Notes: generated from the letters alone by a model not told the origin. DNA of 64,000 bases from Hymenobacter sp. BT18 (GCF_012273015.1 NZ_CP050954.1:4008001-4072000), one strand, 5' to 3'; shown: positions 42,869 through 52,341, counted from the first letter of the stretch. Program-made: numbers and translations.

Positions 42869-43027
42869 TAGCCGGTCGGGCCAAGCGGGCGGCAATAGCG
42901 CAGCAGGTTGAAGCAGCCTGCCGCCCGTCAATGGTCCGTAGCCGGGCAGAGCGGCACACCCGCCTCTGGTCCCGGCAACGCTGTTTTCTGCTTAAGTTCG
43001 GCCTTTCTTACCCTGGGTTCTGCGCTC

Positions 43028-43552
43028 GTGAATCAGTATATACGTCTGCTGTGGGTGCTGCTCACGGCCCGCTTTCGCCCCGCATGCCCGGTGCTGGGTC
43101 CTTGCTACACTTCCTTCCGGGTAGGCCTGACGGATCTGGATATGCTGCGCCACGTCAACAACGGTGTCTACTTATCCATGGGCGACGTGGGCCGCATGGA
43201 CTTGCTGCTGCGCTCCGGCCTGTGGGCCCGGCTTAAACGGACGATGCCCTTCGCCGTAGTGGCGGCCGAAACCATTCAGTTCAGCCGCCCCTTGAACCTG
43301 TGGCAGGCGTTTCGCCTCGAAACCTGCGTGCTTGGTTGGGATGACCGGTTTTTCTACTTGCAGCAACGCTTTCTGCGCGGGGAGCAGGCCGTGGCTACCG
43401 CCGTAGTAGCCTTGCGGTTCCTGCGCCGAAGCGGGGGCACGGTGGGGCCGGAGGAAGTCTTGACCACGGCCGGTCAGCAACTGGCGTCGCCGGTTCTGCC
43501 CCCGTGGGTAGCCAACTGGAGCACGGCCATGCGCGGCCTGCGCCAGCAATAA
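43028..43552 (+). CDS. Hot-dog fold acyl-CoA thioesterase-like protein (THEM6 type)
   Basis: A 174-residue protein starting at a GTG (43028-43030): MNQYIRLLWVLLTARFRP is a hydrophobic N-terminal segment as in THEM6-like thioesterases. The core motif TDLDMLRHVNNGVYLSMGDV, with Asp and HVNN, is the 4HBT active-site region. RPLNLWQAFRLETCVLGWDD and FLRGEQAVATAVVALRFLR follow as the remaining sheet strands. It probably hydrolyses an acyl thioester; the substrate is unknown. The preceding in-frame stretch from 42908 lacks family similarity. The carboxylesterase gene starts 48 nt downstream in the same direction, so the two may be co-transcribed. Confidence 0.85.
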   Translation: MNQYIRLLWVLLTARFRPACPVLGPCYTSFRVGLTDLDMLRHVNNGVYLSMGDVGRMDLLLRSGLWARLKRTMPFAVVAAETIQFSRPLNLWQAFRLETCVLGWDDRFFYLQQRFLRGEQAVATAVVALRFLRRSGGTVGPEEVLTTAGQQLASPVLPPWVANWSTAMRGLRQQ

Positions 43553-43600
43553 GTGGGGCGCTTTGTGCCCTTACATTTTCGCTCTTAAGTAAACCAGCGC

Positions 43601-44929
43601 ATGAGTACAAGCAACGGCCCCCGGTTTCAGACCCCGGCAGGCGTGATTATCGGACGGCGCGATGGAGCCATGGTGCGGGCTACGGGTATTCGGTACGCCC
43701 GCGCGGCCCGGTTTCAGGCCCCCGTTCCGGAGCCCGATACCGCCGCACCCATCGAGGCCACTACCCCGGGGCCGGCCTGCCCGCAGGTAGTCGACTCTAT
43801 TCTGGGCCAGGCGCTGGGGCCGGTGCTGGCGGGCGTTACCTACAGCGAAGACTGCCTGCGCCTCTCCGTAACCCTGCCCGCGGATGTGGTGCCGGCCGAA
43901 CAACTGCCGGTCTTGTTCTGGATTCACGGCGGCTCCTACGTGTCGGGGGCCGGCGACCTGGCCTTCTACGACCCGGTTCACTTAGTGACGGAGCAGCGGG
44001 TAGTTGTGGTGGCCGTGACGTACCGTCTGGGGCTGTTCGGGTTCCTGGGCACGGCCAACGGTCCGGCAAATCTGGGGCTGTTGGATTTGCTGGCCGCCCT
44101 CCGCTGGGTACAGCGCAACATAGTGGCCTTTGGCGGCCACCCCGGCAACGTTACCTTGCTGGGCCACTCCTCCGGGGGCGACGCCGCGGCTCATCTCATG
44201 ATTACGGAAGGGGCGCAGGGGCTATTCCGGCGCGTAATCCTGCACAGTGCCCCGCTAGGTCTGGCCCGCAACCGCTCCGCCATGACGCGGGCCATGGCCG
44301 CGGCCGTGGGGCCCTTCGCGGCGGCAGCCTCGGGCGATGAGGTGCTGGCCCGCGAACCGCGCGCCTGGGCGGCCGCGCGTCGCTTTGGCTTGAAAAGCGG
44401 CATGCCCTTTGGCACGCAGTACGGCGAGTTTCCGTTGCCCGCTGAAGCGCAGTCCGAGGTCGCCTGGCGCGCCGTGGCGAAAGATGTGGACGTGCTGATT
44501 GGGGACACAGCCGAGGAGCTACGTTTTTTTGCCGTCATCGACCCCAAGTTCAACTGGCTGCTCCGCGTGCCCGGGCTGGGCGCGCCCATCATCCGCCTGC
44601 TGGTAAAAGCCGGCTCCCACCGGATTTACTCCGGGCCGGCCACCACCTTTGCCCGGCGCCACGCCCGGGCCGGGGGCCGCGCCTACCGGTTCACGTTCAT
44701 CTACCGGGCCCCGGGCAGCGTGTTTGGCGCCGCCCACACCATGGACCTGCCTATGCTATTTGGCACGCAGCAAACCTGGGCCGGCGTGCCCCTGCTCGGG
44801 CAGGCAAAGTGGGCCGACGTGGAGGCAGCGGGCCGCCGAGTGAGGCAGCTCTGGGCTGATTTCGCCCGTACCGGCGTGCTACCATCCCGCATGCTAATTC
44901 CAGAGGTGCTGGCGGTGCACCAGGTATAA
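43601..44929 (+). CDS. Type B carboxylesterase/lipase family protein
   Basis: A 442-residue alpha/beta hydrolase of the carboxylesterase/para-nitrobenzyl esterase family. Seen: oxyanion-hole motif WIHGGSYVSGAGDL, nucleophile elbow LLGHSSGGDAAAHL (Ser about residue 190), acid residue in GDTAEELRFFAVID, and the catalytic His in AAHTMDLPMLFG. The early EDCLRLSVTLP segment is a family signature. It has no signal peptide and is somewhat shorter than typical members (about 500), lacking part of the cap. It probably hydrolyses esters in the cytoplasm; the natural substrate is unknown. Confidence 0.9.
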   Translation: MSTSNGPRFQTPAGVIIGRRDGAMVRATGIRYARAARFQAPVPEPDTAAPIEATTPGPACPQVVDSILGQALGPVLAGVTYSEDCLRLSVTLPADVVPAEQLPVLFWIHGGSYVSGAGDLAFYDPVHLVTEQRVVVVAVTYRLGLFGFLGTANGPANLGLLDLLAALRWVQRNIVAFGGHPGNVTLLGHSSGGDAAAHLMITEGAQGLFRRVILHSAPLGLARNRSAMTRAMAAAVGPFAAAASGDEVLAREPRAWAAARRFGLKSGMPFGTQYGEFPLPAEAQSEVAWRAVAKDVDVLIGDTAEELRFFAVIDPKFNWLLRVPGLGAPIIRLLVKAGSHRIYSGPATTFARRHARAGGRAYRFTFIYRAPGSVFGAAHTMDLPMLFGTQQTWAGVPLLGQAKWADVEAAGRRVRQLWADFARTGVLPSRMLIPEVLAVHQV

Positions 44930-45001
44930 TCCCGCTCTTCGCCTCGCTGACTAGCACAAACGAGGGCTGAGGCCCCTCGACGCGGCGGTTTTGCGCCGGC
45001 G

Positions 45002-46024
45002 TTACAGTTTGAGGGAGGATGTTCTGACCAGCAAATCGGGCTGGAGGACAATGCGGCGGGGCGAAAACTTGCTGCCGCGTTCCTCCCGCATCTCCAGAAA
45101 CAGCCGCACTGCCGACTGGCCCATCTGCTCGCAGCGCTGGTCAACGGACGTGAGCATAGGCTCCGTCAGGGAGGTGAAGGTTTCGTTGCTGAACCCGGCC
45201 AGGGCAATATCCTGGGGCGACTTAAAGCCCTGCCGCTTGAGCTCCTGCAGGGCGCCCACCGCGGAAAAGTCGCTCGAGGAAAATACGGCATCCGGCGGCT
45301 GCGGCAGGGCCAGCATCTGCTGCATGCCGGCGCAACCGTCTTCCAGGGTCATGTCGCAGTAAAAAAACAGCTCCTCTTCGATGGGCAGGCCGGCTTCCAG
45401 CAGCGCGTCGATGTAGCCCTGGCGGCGGTTTTTATAGATGTTCAGGTGCTGAGGGCCCCCAAAGTGGGCAATGCGGCGGCAGCCCTGGGCAATCAGGTGC
45501 TTGGTGGACTGGTAGCCGCCTTCCCGGTCGTCGAGCACCACGGCATTCACGTCCAGGCCATCCAGCACCCGGTCGAAGAACACCAGCGGAATTTCCTGCT
45601 TGCGTACTTTCTCAAAGTGCCGGAAGTCCCGGGTCGTGCGCGACATCGACACCAAAATGCCTTCTACCTGGGCGCTGAGCAGCGTTTCGATGTTTTTCCG
45701 CTCGTGGGTCACGTCCTCGTTTGACTGGCAGATCATGATGTTGTAGCCCGCCTTGGTGGCAATGGTTTCGATGCCTTTGACTACCAGGGTAAAGAAGTGG
45801 CCGTCGATGTGGGGCACCAGCACGCCCAGCAGGTTGCTGCGGCCCTTGCGCAGGCCGGCAGCTAGGTGGTTGGGCTGGTAGTGCAGCTCCTTAGCCAGCT
45901 TCCACACCCGCTTTTTGGTGGAGTCGCTGATGCCCGGATGGTCGCTCAGAGCGCGGGAAACCGTCGAAACGGAAACTCCCAGCTGTAGGGCCAGATCCGT
46001 AATAGATGCTTTTGAGCGTGCCAA
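45002..46024 (-). CDS. LacI-family transcriptional regulator of the PUL
   Basis: A 340-residue repressor-type regulator. The N-terminal helix-turn-helix is ITDLALQLGVSVSTVSRALS with the hinge helix around PNHLAAGLRKGRSN. The sugar-binding domain follows (LLGVLVPHIDGHFFTLVVKG, then VFFDRVLDGLDVNAVVLDD and AVFSSSDFSAVGALQELK). Family members bind palindromic operators with a central CG, and GCAAACGTTTGC sites of this type lie at 47347, 52330, 52626 and 52652. It is the last gene of a probable GH43-lacI unit, 139 nt after the GH43 stop. The effector is probably arabinose, galactose or an oligosaccharide; this is inference. The promoter region has A-rich TGCAAAA half-sites (46066-46115), so autoregulation is possible. 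Confidence 0.92.
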   Translation of the reverse strand: MARSKASITDLALQLGVSVSTVSRALSDHPGISDSTKKRVWKLAKELHYQPNHLAAGLRKGRSNLLGVLVPHIDGHFFTLVVKGIETIATKAGYNIMICQSNEDVTHERKNIETLLSAQVEGILVSMSRTTRDFRHFEKVRKQEIPLVFFDRVLDGLDVNAVVLDDREGGYQSTKHLIAQGCRRIAHFGGPQHLNIYKNRRQGYIDALLEAGLPIEEELFFYCDMTLEDGCAGMQQMLALPQPPDAVFSSSDFSAVGALQELKRQGFKSPQDIALAGFSNETFTSLTEPMLTSVDQRCEQMGQSAVRLFLEMREERGSKFSPRRIVLQPDLLVRTSSLKL

Positions 46025-46163
46025 GGTATTGCGGCTAAAGAGAGAGGCCCTTTGTGCTGGCAGTAGTGCAAAAGGCGTGCAAAAATTTATGCAAAAGTAC
46101 GCAATGATCTTGCAAGCTGGCCGGCTTCTTTTTCCAGCGCCGACGGTTGAGCTTAGTAAGCCG

Positions 46164-47234
46164 CTAAGGCAGGGGCTGCGGCGTGTAGCTGGGCCCCTGG
46201 CAGCGGGGGCCTAGCGTAGTCCAGGTTAGAGGATCAATGCACAGCTGGCGCTCTGTCATTTCCTTGTTCCAAGCATGGTACACCAAGTATTCGGTTTTGC
46301 CATCAGGACTGAGAACGTGGGAGTGGTGGCCCGGGCCGCGCACATGGCCCGCTACGGCGGCCAGCACGCGCGGCCCCTGGCCGCCGCCAGCCTCGGAGTA
46401 GGGGCCCATGATGGAGTCAGCAACGCAATAGTCCACGCCGTAGCGGGGCGTCAGGAAGTTGGCGCCGCTGTAGAAGCAGTAGTATTTACCGCCGTGCTGG
46501 CGCACAAAAGGTCCTTCCAGGGTGTGCCACTCGGGGAAGGTCTGACCGCCGTACAAAGGCATGGTGCGGTTTTTCTCGAACACCGTCCAGTCGTGGCGGG
46601 CCCGCATGACCGTGCGGCTTTCCCCGGCCAGGCGCGTCATGTCCAGCAGCCGGTCTACTACCAGCCCGGTGCCGGGGCGGTAGCCATCCGCCGAGTCAAT
46701 AAAGTCACGAGCATAAAACAGGTACCACTGCCCGTCGGTATCCTGAAAGGGGTGGGCATCGATGGTGAACTTGCTTGCAGGCACATCCAGCAGCGCCGCC
46801 TGGGTGTAGGGCCCTTGCGGGGTAGAACTGGTAGCTACGTGCAGGCGGTGGCCCACACTGGCGCCAATGGCCCCGCCACCCATGGAGTAGTACATGTAAA
46901 ACGTGCCGTTGTGAAACACTACCTCGGGGGCCCAGAAGTCGGCCCCTTCGGCCCCGGCCGGGGGCATGAGGGCCCCGCCGGCCGGCTTCCAGTCGACCAG
47001 GTTATCGGAGGTGAGCAGGGTGAAGATGCGCCCATCAGGCGTGCGCCCCTGCCCGGTGGTGCCGAAGGCGTAGTAGCGGCCTGCGTGGCGTAGCACGAAG
47101 GGGTCGGGAAACTGGCCGGCATATACGGGGTTGGTATACATGCGGGCAGCTGCGGCGCAGGCCGTCTGGTTGAGCAAGGCCAGGGACGCCAGGCCAGCGG
47201 TGGCCTGCTGCAGGAAGTTGCGACGGGAAGGCAT
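46164..47234 (-). CDS. GH43-family glycosidase with Tat-like signal
   Basis: A 356-residue exported enzyme. The signal has a twin-arginine pattern (MPSRRNFLQQATAGLASLAL), followed by NQTACAAAARMYTNPVYAGQ. The five-bladed propeller catalytic residues of GH43 appear as Asp in AGQFPDPFVLRHAG (base), Asp in SKFTIDAHPFQD (pKa modulator) and Glu in EWHTLEGPFVRQHG (acid). GH43 enzymes cleave arabinofuranosyl or xylosyl bonds. The ATG at 47232-47234 is chosen because the signal begins there. The operator palindrome lies about 113 bases upstream, so it is the first gene of the minus-strand unit leading to the LacI regulator. Confidence 0.9.
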   Translation of the reverse strand: MPSRRNFLQQATAGLASLALLNQTACAAAARMYTNPVYAGQFPDPFVLRHAGRYYAFGTTGQGRTPDGRIFTLLTSDNLVDWKPAGGALMPPAGAEGADFWAPEVVFHNGTFYMYYSMGGGAIGASVGHRLHVATSSTPQGPYTQAALLDVPASKFTIDAHPFQDTDGQWYLFYARDFIDSADGYRPGTGLVVDRLLDMTRLAGESRTVMRARHDWTVFEKNRTMPLYGGQTFPEWHTLEGPFVRQHGGKYYCFYSGANFLTPRYGVDYCVADSIMGPYSEAGGGQGPRVLAAVAGHVRGPGHHSHVLSPDGKTEYLVYHAWNKEMTERQLCIDPLTWTTLGPRCQGPSYTPQPLP

Positions 47235-47346
47235 AGAAAACGGGAAAGTAAAGCGACGAGGCCGCTGGGCTACCTCGGAGGCCGGGCAGCGCAAGGAGTA
47301 TAAGGAAATGGCGGAAGAAAAGGACGGGAGCAAGATGCAGATAAAA

Positions 47347-47362
47347 ATGCAAACGTTTGCAT
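47347..47362. promoter_or_regulatory. LacI-type operator, perfect 16-bp palindrome
   Basis: ATGCAAACGTTTGCAT lies in the 344-base gap (47235-47578) between the divergent GH43 and GH5-like genes, about 113 bases from the first and 217 from the second. Its core is identical to sites upstream of galK and susC. The rest of the gap has no gene. Confidence 0.85.
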
Positions 47363-47578
47363 ATTTTCTTGGCGGGGCGTAGCTTGCGGCAGCTCTCCGT
47401 TGTCTGGCCATCGGTTCAAGCCCGTTCCGGCTGGTTCCGGGGCGGTTGCCAGATACCCCGTCACGCCTCGGGCTGCGCCGCCCGCCCCGGGTATGGGACG
47501 CACTTGTCTACCTGAGCCACAGGTAGCTGCTCTGCCCCGTTTTCCTGATTTTCTTCCTCGCCTGACATTGAAACCTGC

Positions 47579-48673
47579 ATGAACAAGCTGCTGCTGATTC
47601 TTTTCCTGCTGACGTCAACCAGCACCTTCGCCCAGAAAACCAAAATCAAAACCAAAGGCCCAGCGGCTACTGTCGCCGCGCAGGGCCAGCGCTGGTCGGC
47701 GGAGCGGGCCAACGCCTGGTACCGGCAGCATCCCTGGATGTCGGGGGCCAACTTCACGCCCAGCACGGCCATCAACCAGTTGGAAATGTGGCAGGCTGAA
47801 ACCTTCGACCCCGCCACCATCGACAAGGAGCTGGGCTGGGCCGAGGGCATCGGCTTCAACACCATGCGCGTCTTTCTGCACAGCCTGGCCTGGCAGCAGG
47901 ATCCGCAGGGCTTCAAAAAGCGGGTAAACGACTACCTGGCCATGGCCGACAAGCACCACATCCAGACCATTCTGGTGTTTTTCGATGACTGCTGGAACAA
48001 AGATGCGAAAGTAGGCCTGCAGCCCGCGCCCAAGCCGGGCATTCATAACTCCGGCTGGGTGCAGGACCCGGGCGACCCGGCCTCCCGCGACTCGGCCACG
48101 TTCGTGAAGCTTAAGCCCTACGTGCAGGACGTGCTGCGCACCTTTGCCAACGACAAGCGCGTGCTGCTCTGGGATTTGTACAATGAGCCCGGCAATAGTA
48201 ATAAGGGAATTTCGTCGATGCCGCTGCTGCGCAACGTGTTTGCCTGGGCCCGTGAGGTAAACCCCAGCCAGCCCCTGAGCGTGGGCCTCTGGAACTGGGG
48301 CTTCAAAGAGCTCAACACCTTCCAGGCCCTGAACTCCGACGTGCTGACCTACCATAACTACGATGAGGTACCCGCCCACGAGCGGGTGATTGAACTGCTC
48401 AAGACTCACGGCCGCCCCATGATCTGCACCGAGTACATGGCCCGGCCGCGTAACTCGCGCTTCGTTAACATCATGCCTCTGCTGAAGAAAAACAACATCG
48501 GCGCCATCAACTGGGGCCTTGTGGATGGCAAAACCAACACCAAGTACCAGTGGGACGTGCCCGTGGCCGACGGTGGGGAGCCTGGCGAATGGTTCCACGA
48601 GGTATTCCGCAAAGACGGCACGCCCTACCACCCGGACGAAACCGACCTCATCCGCAAAACCAACGGCAAGTAA
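47579..48673 (+). CDS. Secreted GH5-like (clan A) glycosidase
   Basis: A 364-residue TIM-barrel glycosidase with a signal peptide (MNKLLLILFLLTSTSTFAQK). Seen: GFNTMRVFLHSLAWQQD (strand 2), HHIQTILVFFDDCWN (strand 3), acid/base Glu in VLLWDLYNEPGNSNKG (NEP motif, about residue 203), YHNYDEVP, and the nucleophile Glu in MICTEYMARPRNS (about residue 286). Homologues are annotated as cellulase or 1,4-beta-xylanase family; in a locus with galactose genes a beta-galactanase or related activity is also possible. The substrate is not readable from sequence. It is the first gene of the plus-strand unit opposite the GH43-lacI unit. Confidence 0.88.
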   Translation: MNKLLLILFLLTSTSTFAQKTKIKTKGPAATVAAQGQRWSAERANAWYRQHPWMSGANFTPSTAINQLEMWQAETFDPATIDKELGWAEGIGFNTMRVFLHSLAWQQDPQGFKKRVNDYLAMADKHHIQTILVFFDDCWNKDAKVGLQPAPKPGIHNSGWVQDPGDPASRDSATFVKLKPYVQDVLRTFANDKRVLLWDLYNEPGNSNKGISSMPLLRNVFAWAREVNPSQPLSVGLWNWGFKELNTFQALNSDVLTYHNYDEVPAHERVIELLKTHGRPMICTEYMARPRNSRFVNIMPLLKKNNIGAINWGLVDGKTNTKYQWDVPVADGGEPGEWFHEVFRKDGTPYHPDETDLIRKTNGK

Positions 48674-48786
48674 ACGGGGTGACACAGGCCGTTGGGCAAC
48701 CTCAGCGGCTTCTGCGCAACCATCTGCGTCCTCTGCGGGAACCGCCATCAGCAAACACGGCAACTACCGCCTGAAAAAATGCTTGT

Positions 48787-49851
48787 ATGAAACCATCGTC
48801 CCTGCTGCTACTCCTGGGGCTGCTGGCTGGCAATTGTACCCGCGCTCCGCAGCAACCCGCTGCCACGGTCACTGCAGCTACCTTCACCAATCCGCTGCTG
48901 CCCGCCGGGGCCGACCCCTGGAGCATCTACCACCACGGCTACTACTACTACACGCACACCACCGGCCGCAATATCACCCTCTGGAAAACGCCTTCGCTTA
49001 GCCAGTTGCAAACCGCCCCCAGCAAAGTAGTGTGGACGCCGCCGGCCACCGGCCCCAACTCCCGCGAAATCTGGGCACCCGAGCTGCACCGCCTCAATGG
49101 CAAGTGGTACCTCTACTACGCCGCCGACGCCGGCCGCAACCCCGACCACCGGCTGTTCGTGCTCGAAAACAGCGCCGCCGACCCACTGGAAGGCAGCTGG
49201 GAAGACAAAGGCCAGATCACCGACGCCACCAACAAGTGGGCTATCGACGGCTCGGTGTTCGAGCACCGGGGGCAGCTGTACTTTGTGTGGTCGGGGTGGG
49301 AGGGAGACACCAATGGCCGCCAGGACATCTACCTGGCCCGCATGAAAAATCCCTGGACCATCGAAGGCCCGCGGGTGCGCGTCTCCACGCCGACTTACGC
49401 ATGGGAGCGAAACGGCGACCTGAACAACCCCAACGACCCGCCGCACGTGGATGTGAACGAAGGCCCCGAGGTACTCAGCCACGCGGGTAAGCTTTACCTC
49501 ATTTACTCCGCCAGTGGCTGCTGGACGGATACTTACGCCCTGGGCATGCTCACTGCCTCCGCCCAGGCCGACCTGCTACAGCCCACATCCTGGACCAAGT
49601 CGCCGACGCCGGTGTTTCAGCAAAACGCGGCCAACAAGGTGTACGCGCCCGGTCACAACTCCTTCTTCAAGTCCCCCGACGGCAAAGAGGACTGGATTCT
49701 GTACCACGCCAACGATGAGCCCGGCCAGGGCTGCGGTCGGTTCCGCACGCCCCGCGCCCAGCCCTTCACCTGGAACGCCGATGGCTCCCCCAACTTTGGC
49801 AACCCCGTGCCGATAGGCCAGCCGCTAGCGCGGCCTTCGGGGGAGCAGTAA
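48787..49851 (+). CDS. GH43-family arabinosidase-like lipoprotein, copy 1
   Basis: A 354-residue enzyme with a lipoprotein-like signal (MKPSSLLLLLGLLAGNCTRA, Cys at about 17). GH43 catalytic residues: Asp in LLPAGADPWSIYHH, Asp in NKWAIDGSVFEH, Glu in VDVNEGPEVLSHAG. Characteristic strands include SREIWAPELHRLNGKWYLYY and YLARMKNPWTIEGP. It is a close paralogue of the gene at 57476 (shared PELxxxxGKWYxYY, MLTASAxAD, YxPGHNxFF, EDWIxYHA and GCG patterns). This subgroup is generally linked to exo- or endo-acting arabinofuranosidases on arabinan or arabinogalactan, but the exact action is not determined. It follows the GH5-like gene at 113 nt. Confidence 0.9.
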   Translation: MKPSSLLLLLGLLAGNCTRAPQQPAATVTAATFTNPLLPAGADPWSIYHHGYYYYTHTTGRNITLWKTPSLSQLQTAPSKVVWTPPATGPNSREIWAPELHRLNGKWYLYYAADAGRNPDHRLFVLENSAADPLEGSWEDKGQITDATNKWAIDGSVFEHRGQLYFVWSGWEGDTNGRQDIYLARMKNPWTIEGPRVRVSTPTYAWERNGDLNNPNDPPHVDVNEGPEVLSHAGKLYLIYSASGCWTDTYALGMLTASAQADLLQPTSWTKSPTPVFQQNAANKVYAPGHNSFFKSPDGKEDWILYHANDEPGQGCGRFRTPRAQPFTWNADGSPNFGNPVPIGQPLARPSGEQ

Positions 49852-49895
49852 CGGGTACCTGGGTTGAGAAATACCAATAGAAGGGGCCATAAAAG

Positions 49896-49984
49896 CGTCT
49901 GTTATCCTGAGCAAAGCAAAGGACCTTATCACGCCTGCTGTTCTAGCGTGATAAGGCCCTTTGCTTTGCTCAGTATAACAGACG
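49896..49984. repeat. Long palindromic repeat, copy 2
   Basis: Left arm 49896-49933, 13-base loop, right arm 49947-49984, about 38 bases per arm with two mismatches. It matches copy 1 (10701-10794) over most of the arms. Arm bases that differ from copy 1 (GCAAAGCAAAGG against GCGTAGCGAAGG) are changed in both arms, so the hairpin is kept. It sits between the convergent GH43 and galT genes and may act as their shared terminator. Confidence 0.85.
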
Positions 49985-50007
49985 TTTCCAGTTAGTTAGT
50001 CACCCGT

Positions 50008-51057
50008 TTACACCGTTTGCTTGTAGTGCACGGCGGGCAGCTCGCGCAGGCGCTGGGCGGCCGCCTCGGGGGTGATGTCGCGCTGCGGGTCGCCCAGCAT
50101 TTCGTAGCCCACCATAAACTTGCGCACCGTAGCCGAGCGCAGCAGAGGGGGGTAGAAGTGCATATGCAGGTGCCACTCCGGGTGCTCCAGCCCATCGGTG
50201 GGGCGCTGGTGCAGGCCGGCGGAGTAGGGGAAGGAAATCTGGAACAGGTTGTCGTAGCGAATAGTGAGCTGCTGCAGTATGCTGGCAAAAGCGTCTTTTT
50301 CTTCGTCCGAGAGCTGGGTGATGTCCGCGACGTGGCGGCGCGGCAGTACCAGCGTCTCGAAGGGCCACACGGCCCAATAGGGCACCAGGGCTACCCAATG
50401 CGCGTTTTCCAGCACTACCCGCTGCTGCTCCTGCAGCTCCAGGGTCAGGTAGTCGGTGAGCAGGCTGCGGCCGTGCTCCTGAAAGTAGGCGGCTTGTTGC
50501 ACAGTCTCCTTAGCCGGCTTACCGGGCACAGTGCGCTGGGCCCAGATCTGCCCGTGCGGGTGCGGGTTCGAGCAGCCCATTACCTGGCCCTTGTTCTCGA
50601 AAATCTGCACGTAGTTGATATCGGGGCGGGCACCCAGTTCGCGGAACTGCTCCACCCACACGTCTACCACCCCACGGATGGCCGCTTCATCCATTTCGGG
50701 TAGCGTAAGATCGTGGCGGGGCGAAAAGCAGATAACGCGGCCCACCCCCGACTCAGCTTCGGCCCGCAACAGCCCACCCACGTTCACCGTGCCCACGGGC
50801 GCATCGGCGGTAAGGGCCGCAAAGTCGTTGTCGAACACAAACGTGCCCGTGTAGGGCGGGTTCACCGCGCCGCCGGCGCGGGTGTTGCCGGGGCAGAGGT
50901 AGCAGGTGGAGTCGTAAGCCGGGCGCTGCTCAGCCTCAGTGGTTTCCTGCTGCCCCTGCCAGGGGCGCTTGGAGCGGTGCGGCGACACCAGCAGCCACTC
51001 CCCGGTAAGGGCGTTGTAGCGGCGGTGGGGGTGTTCGGTGATGTCAAACTCAGCCAT
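50008..51057 (-). CDS. galT: Galactose-1-phosphate uridylyltransferase
   Basis: A 349-residue cytoplasmic enzyme of the Leloir pathway: UDP-glucose + galactose-1-P to glucose-1-P + UDP-galactose. Seen: zinc-site Cys pair near [16 protein letters not shown], the catalytic HPH in [14 protein letters not shown] (His about residue 175), and the second-half motif [13 protein letters not shown]. Length matches bacterial type I GalT. It is the second gene of a galK-galT operon, 24 nt after the galK stop, transcribed from the operator-bearing promoter at 52.3 kb. No galE (UDP-galactose epimerase) lies in the window, so it must be encoded elsewhere for a full pathway. Confidence 0.97.
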   Translation of the reverse strand: MAEFDITEHPHRRYNALTGEWLLVSPHRSKRPWQGQQETTEAEQRPAYDSTCYLCPGNTRAGGAVNPPYTGTFVFDNDFAALTADAPVGTVNVGGLLRAEAESGVGRVICFSPRHDLTLPEMDEAAIRGVVDVWVEQFRELGARPDINYVQIFENKGQVMGCSNPHPHGQIWAQRTVPGKPAKETVQQAAYFQEHGRSLLTDYLTLELQEQQRVVLENAHWVALVPYWAVWPFETLVLPRRHVADITQLSDEEKDAFASILQQLTIRYDNLFQISFPYSAGLHQRPTDGLEHPEWHLHMHFYPPLLRSATVRKFMVGYEMLGDPQRDITPEAAAQRLRELPAVHYKQTV

Positions 51058-51081
51058 GAAGAAAGGAAACGGAAGTAAGTA

Positions 51082-52248
51082 TTAGGAAACGGCAACGGGT
51101 GACAGCGCACCTACGCCATCGACAATCGTGGTTTGGTACGTTTCCAGGGCAATACCCGTTTGCTTTTCATAGGCGGGCCGCATGGCGGCCACAAACTCCT
51201 CTACGGCGTCGGCCGCCACCAGATTGATGGTGCAGCCGCCAAAGCCCCCGCCCATCATGCGGGCACCCACCACGCCCGGCAGGGGGCGGGCCAGCTCTAC
51301 CAGGATGTCCAGCTCCGGGCAGCTAACCTCGTACTGGTCGCGCAGGCCGGCGTGGGAAGCGTACATCTCCTGGCCAAAGGCCGGCAGATCGTGGGCCAGC
51401 AGGTGCTGGCAGGCGCGCTCCACGCGCAGGTTTTCCTCTACCACGTAGCGGCAGCGCCGGTACACCACCTCGCCCAGTTCCGCCTGGTGCTTTTCGAGCT
51501 GCTCCAGGGTGGCATCGCGCAGGGAGTGTACTTCGGGATAATACTGCTGCAATACAGTTACGCCCTGCTCACACTCCCGGCGGCGCGTGTTGTACTCCGA
51601 GCTAGCCAGGGAGTGTTTTACCCCGGAGTTACAGAGCACTACATAGTATGCCTCCGCGTCGAAGGGGAAATAGGCATAGTCTAGGGAGCGGCAATCGAGG
51701 CGCACCACGTGCCCGGCCCGCCCAAACAAGCTGGCGAACTGGTCCATGATTCCGCACTGCACCCCGGCGTACTCGTGTTCGGCTTTCTGGCCGAAGCGGG
51801 CCAGCTCCAGCCGGTCGAGGCGAGTGGCCAGCAAAGTATCGAGGGCAAACGCCAGCCCGCACTCCACCGCCGCCGACGAGGACATGCCCGCCCCCATGGG
51901 AATATTGCCCCCAAACACGCAGTCGAACCCCTGCAGCGGGAGGCCGCGCCGCTGGAACTGGGCGGCTACGCCCAGCAGGTAGTTGGCCCAGTGCGTGGGG
52001 CCGGGTGCCAGCTCCCGCACATCCGTGGTATAGGTTTCCTGGTTGTCATAGGCGAACAGCCGCACAGTAGTGCCAGCGGTAAGCCCCACGGCGAAGATAA
52101 TTTCCCGATTGATGGCAGCGGGCAGCACAAATCCCCCGTTGTAATCGGTGTGTTCGCCAATAAGGTTGATGCGACCGGGAGCCCGCACGAGCAGGGGGGG
52201 ATGCTGGAAACGGTCCTGGAAGGCTGCCAAAATCAACTCAGCTAGCAT
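51082..52248 (-). CDS. galK: Galactokinase
   Basis: A 388-residue GHMP-family kinase that phosphorylates galactose at C1, the entry step of the Leloir pathway. Seen: the galactokinase signature PGRINLIGEHTDYNGGFVLP, ATP-binding motif PMGAGMSSSAAVECGLA, catalytic-base region YAGVQCGIMDQFAS, and motif 3 GARMMGGGFGGCTINLV. The ATG at 52246-52248 is preferred; an in-frame TTG nine bases upstream would also be possible. An operator (52330-52341) lies about 82 bases upstream, so galKT expression is probably under the PUL's LacI regulator. It is the first gene of the galK-galT operon, divergent from susC. Confidence 0.97.
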   Translation of the reverse strand: MLAELILAAFQDRFQHPPLLVRAPGRINLIGEHTDYNGGFVLPAAINREIIFAVGLTAGTTVRLFAYDNQETYTTDVRELAPGPTHWANYLLGVAAQFQRRGLPLQGFDCVFGGNIPMGAGMSSSAAVECGLAFALDTLLATRLDRLELARFGQKAEHEYAGVQCGIMDQFASLFGRAGHVVRLDCRSLDYAYFPFDAEAYYVVLCNSGVKHSLASSEYNTRRRECEQGVTVLQQYYPEVHSLRDATLEQLEKHQAELGEVVYRRCRYVVEENLRVERACQHLLAHDLPAFGQEMYASHAGLRDQYEVSCPELDILVELARPLPGVVGARMMGGGFGGCTINLVAADAVEEFVAAMRPAYEKQTGIALETYQTTIVDGVGALSPVAVS

Positions 52249-52329
52249 AGTGGTCAAGAGAAAGGTGGGGCCCAGTGCCGGGCATGGAGGAGAGGTGAAG
52301 TACTAAGGTGAGTATTTAGAACGGTCCGT

Positions 52330-52341
52330 GCAAACGTTTGT
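52330..52341. promoter_or_regulatory. LacI-type operator, galK side
   Basis: GCAAACGTTTGT, one base from the perfect palindrome, about 82 bases upstream of the galK start. Confidence 0.8.

Noticed and set aside
42503..42871. Plus-strand open frame overlapping the small protein and terminator
   Set aside because: It runs through the terminator hairpin and shows no protein-like composition.
46066..46115. Cluster of TGCAAAA half-sites upstream of the LacI gene
   Set aside because: TGCAAAAATTTATGCA is an imperfect, differently spaced palindrome; not close enough to the GCAAACGTTTGC operators to call.
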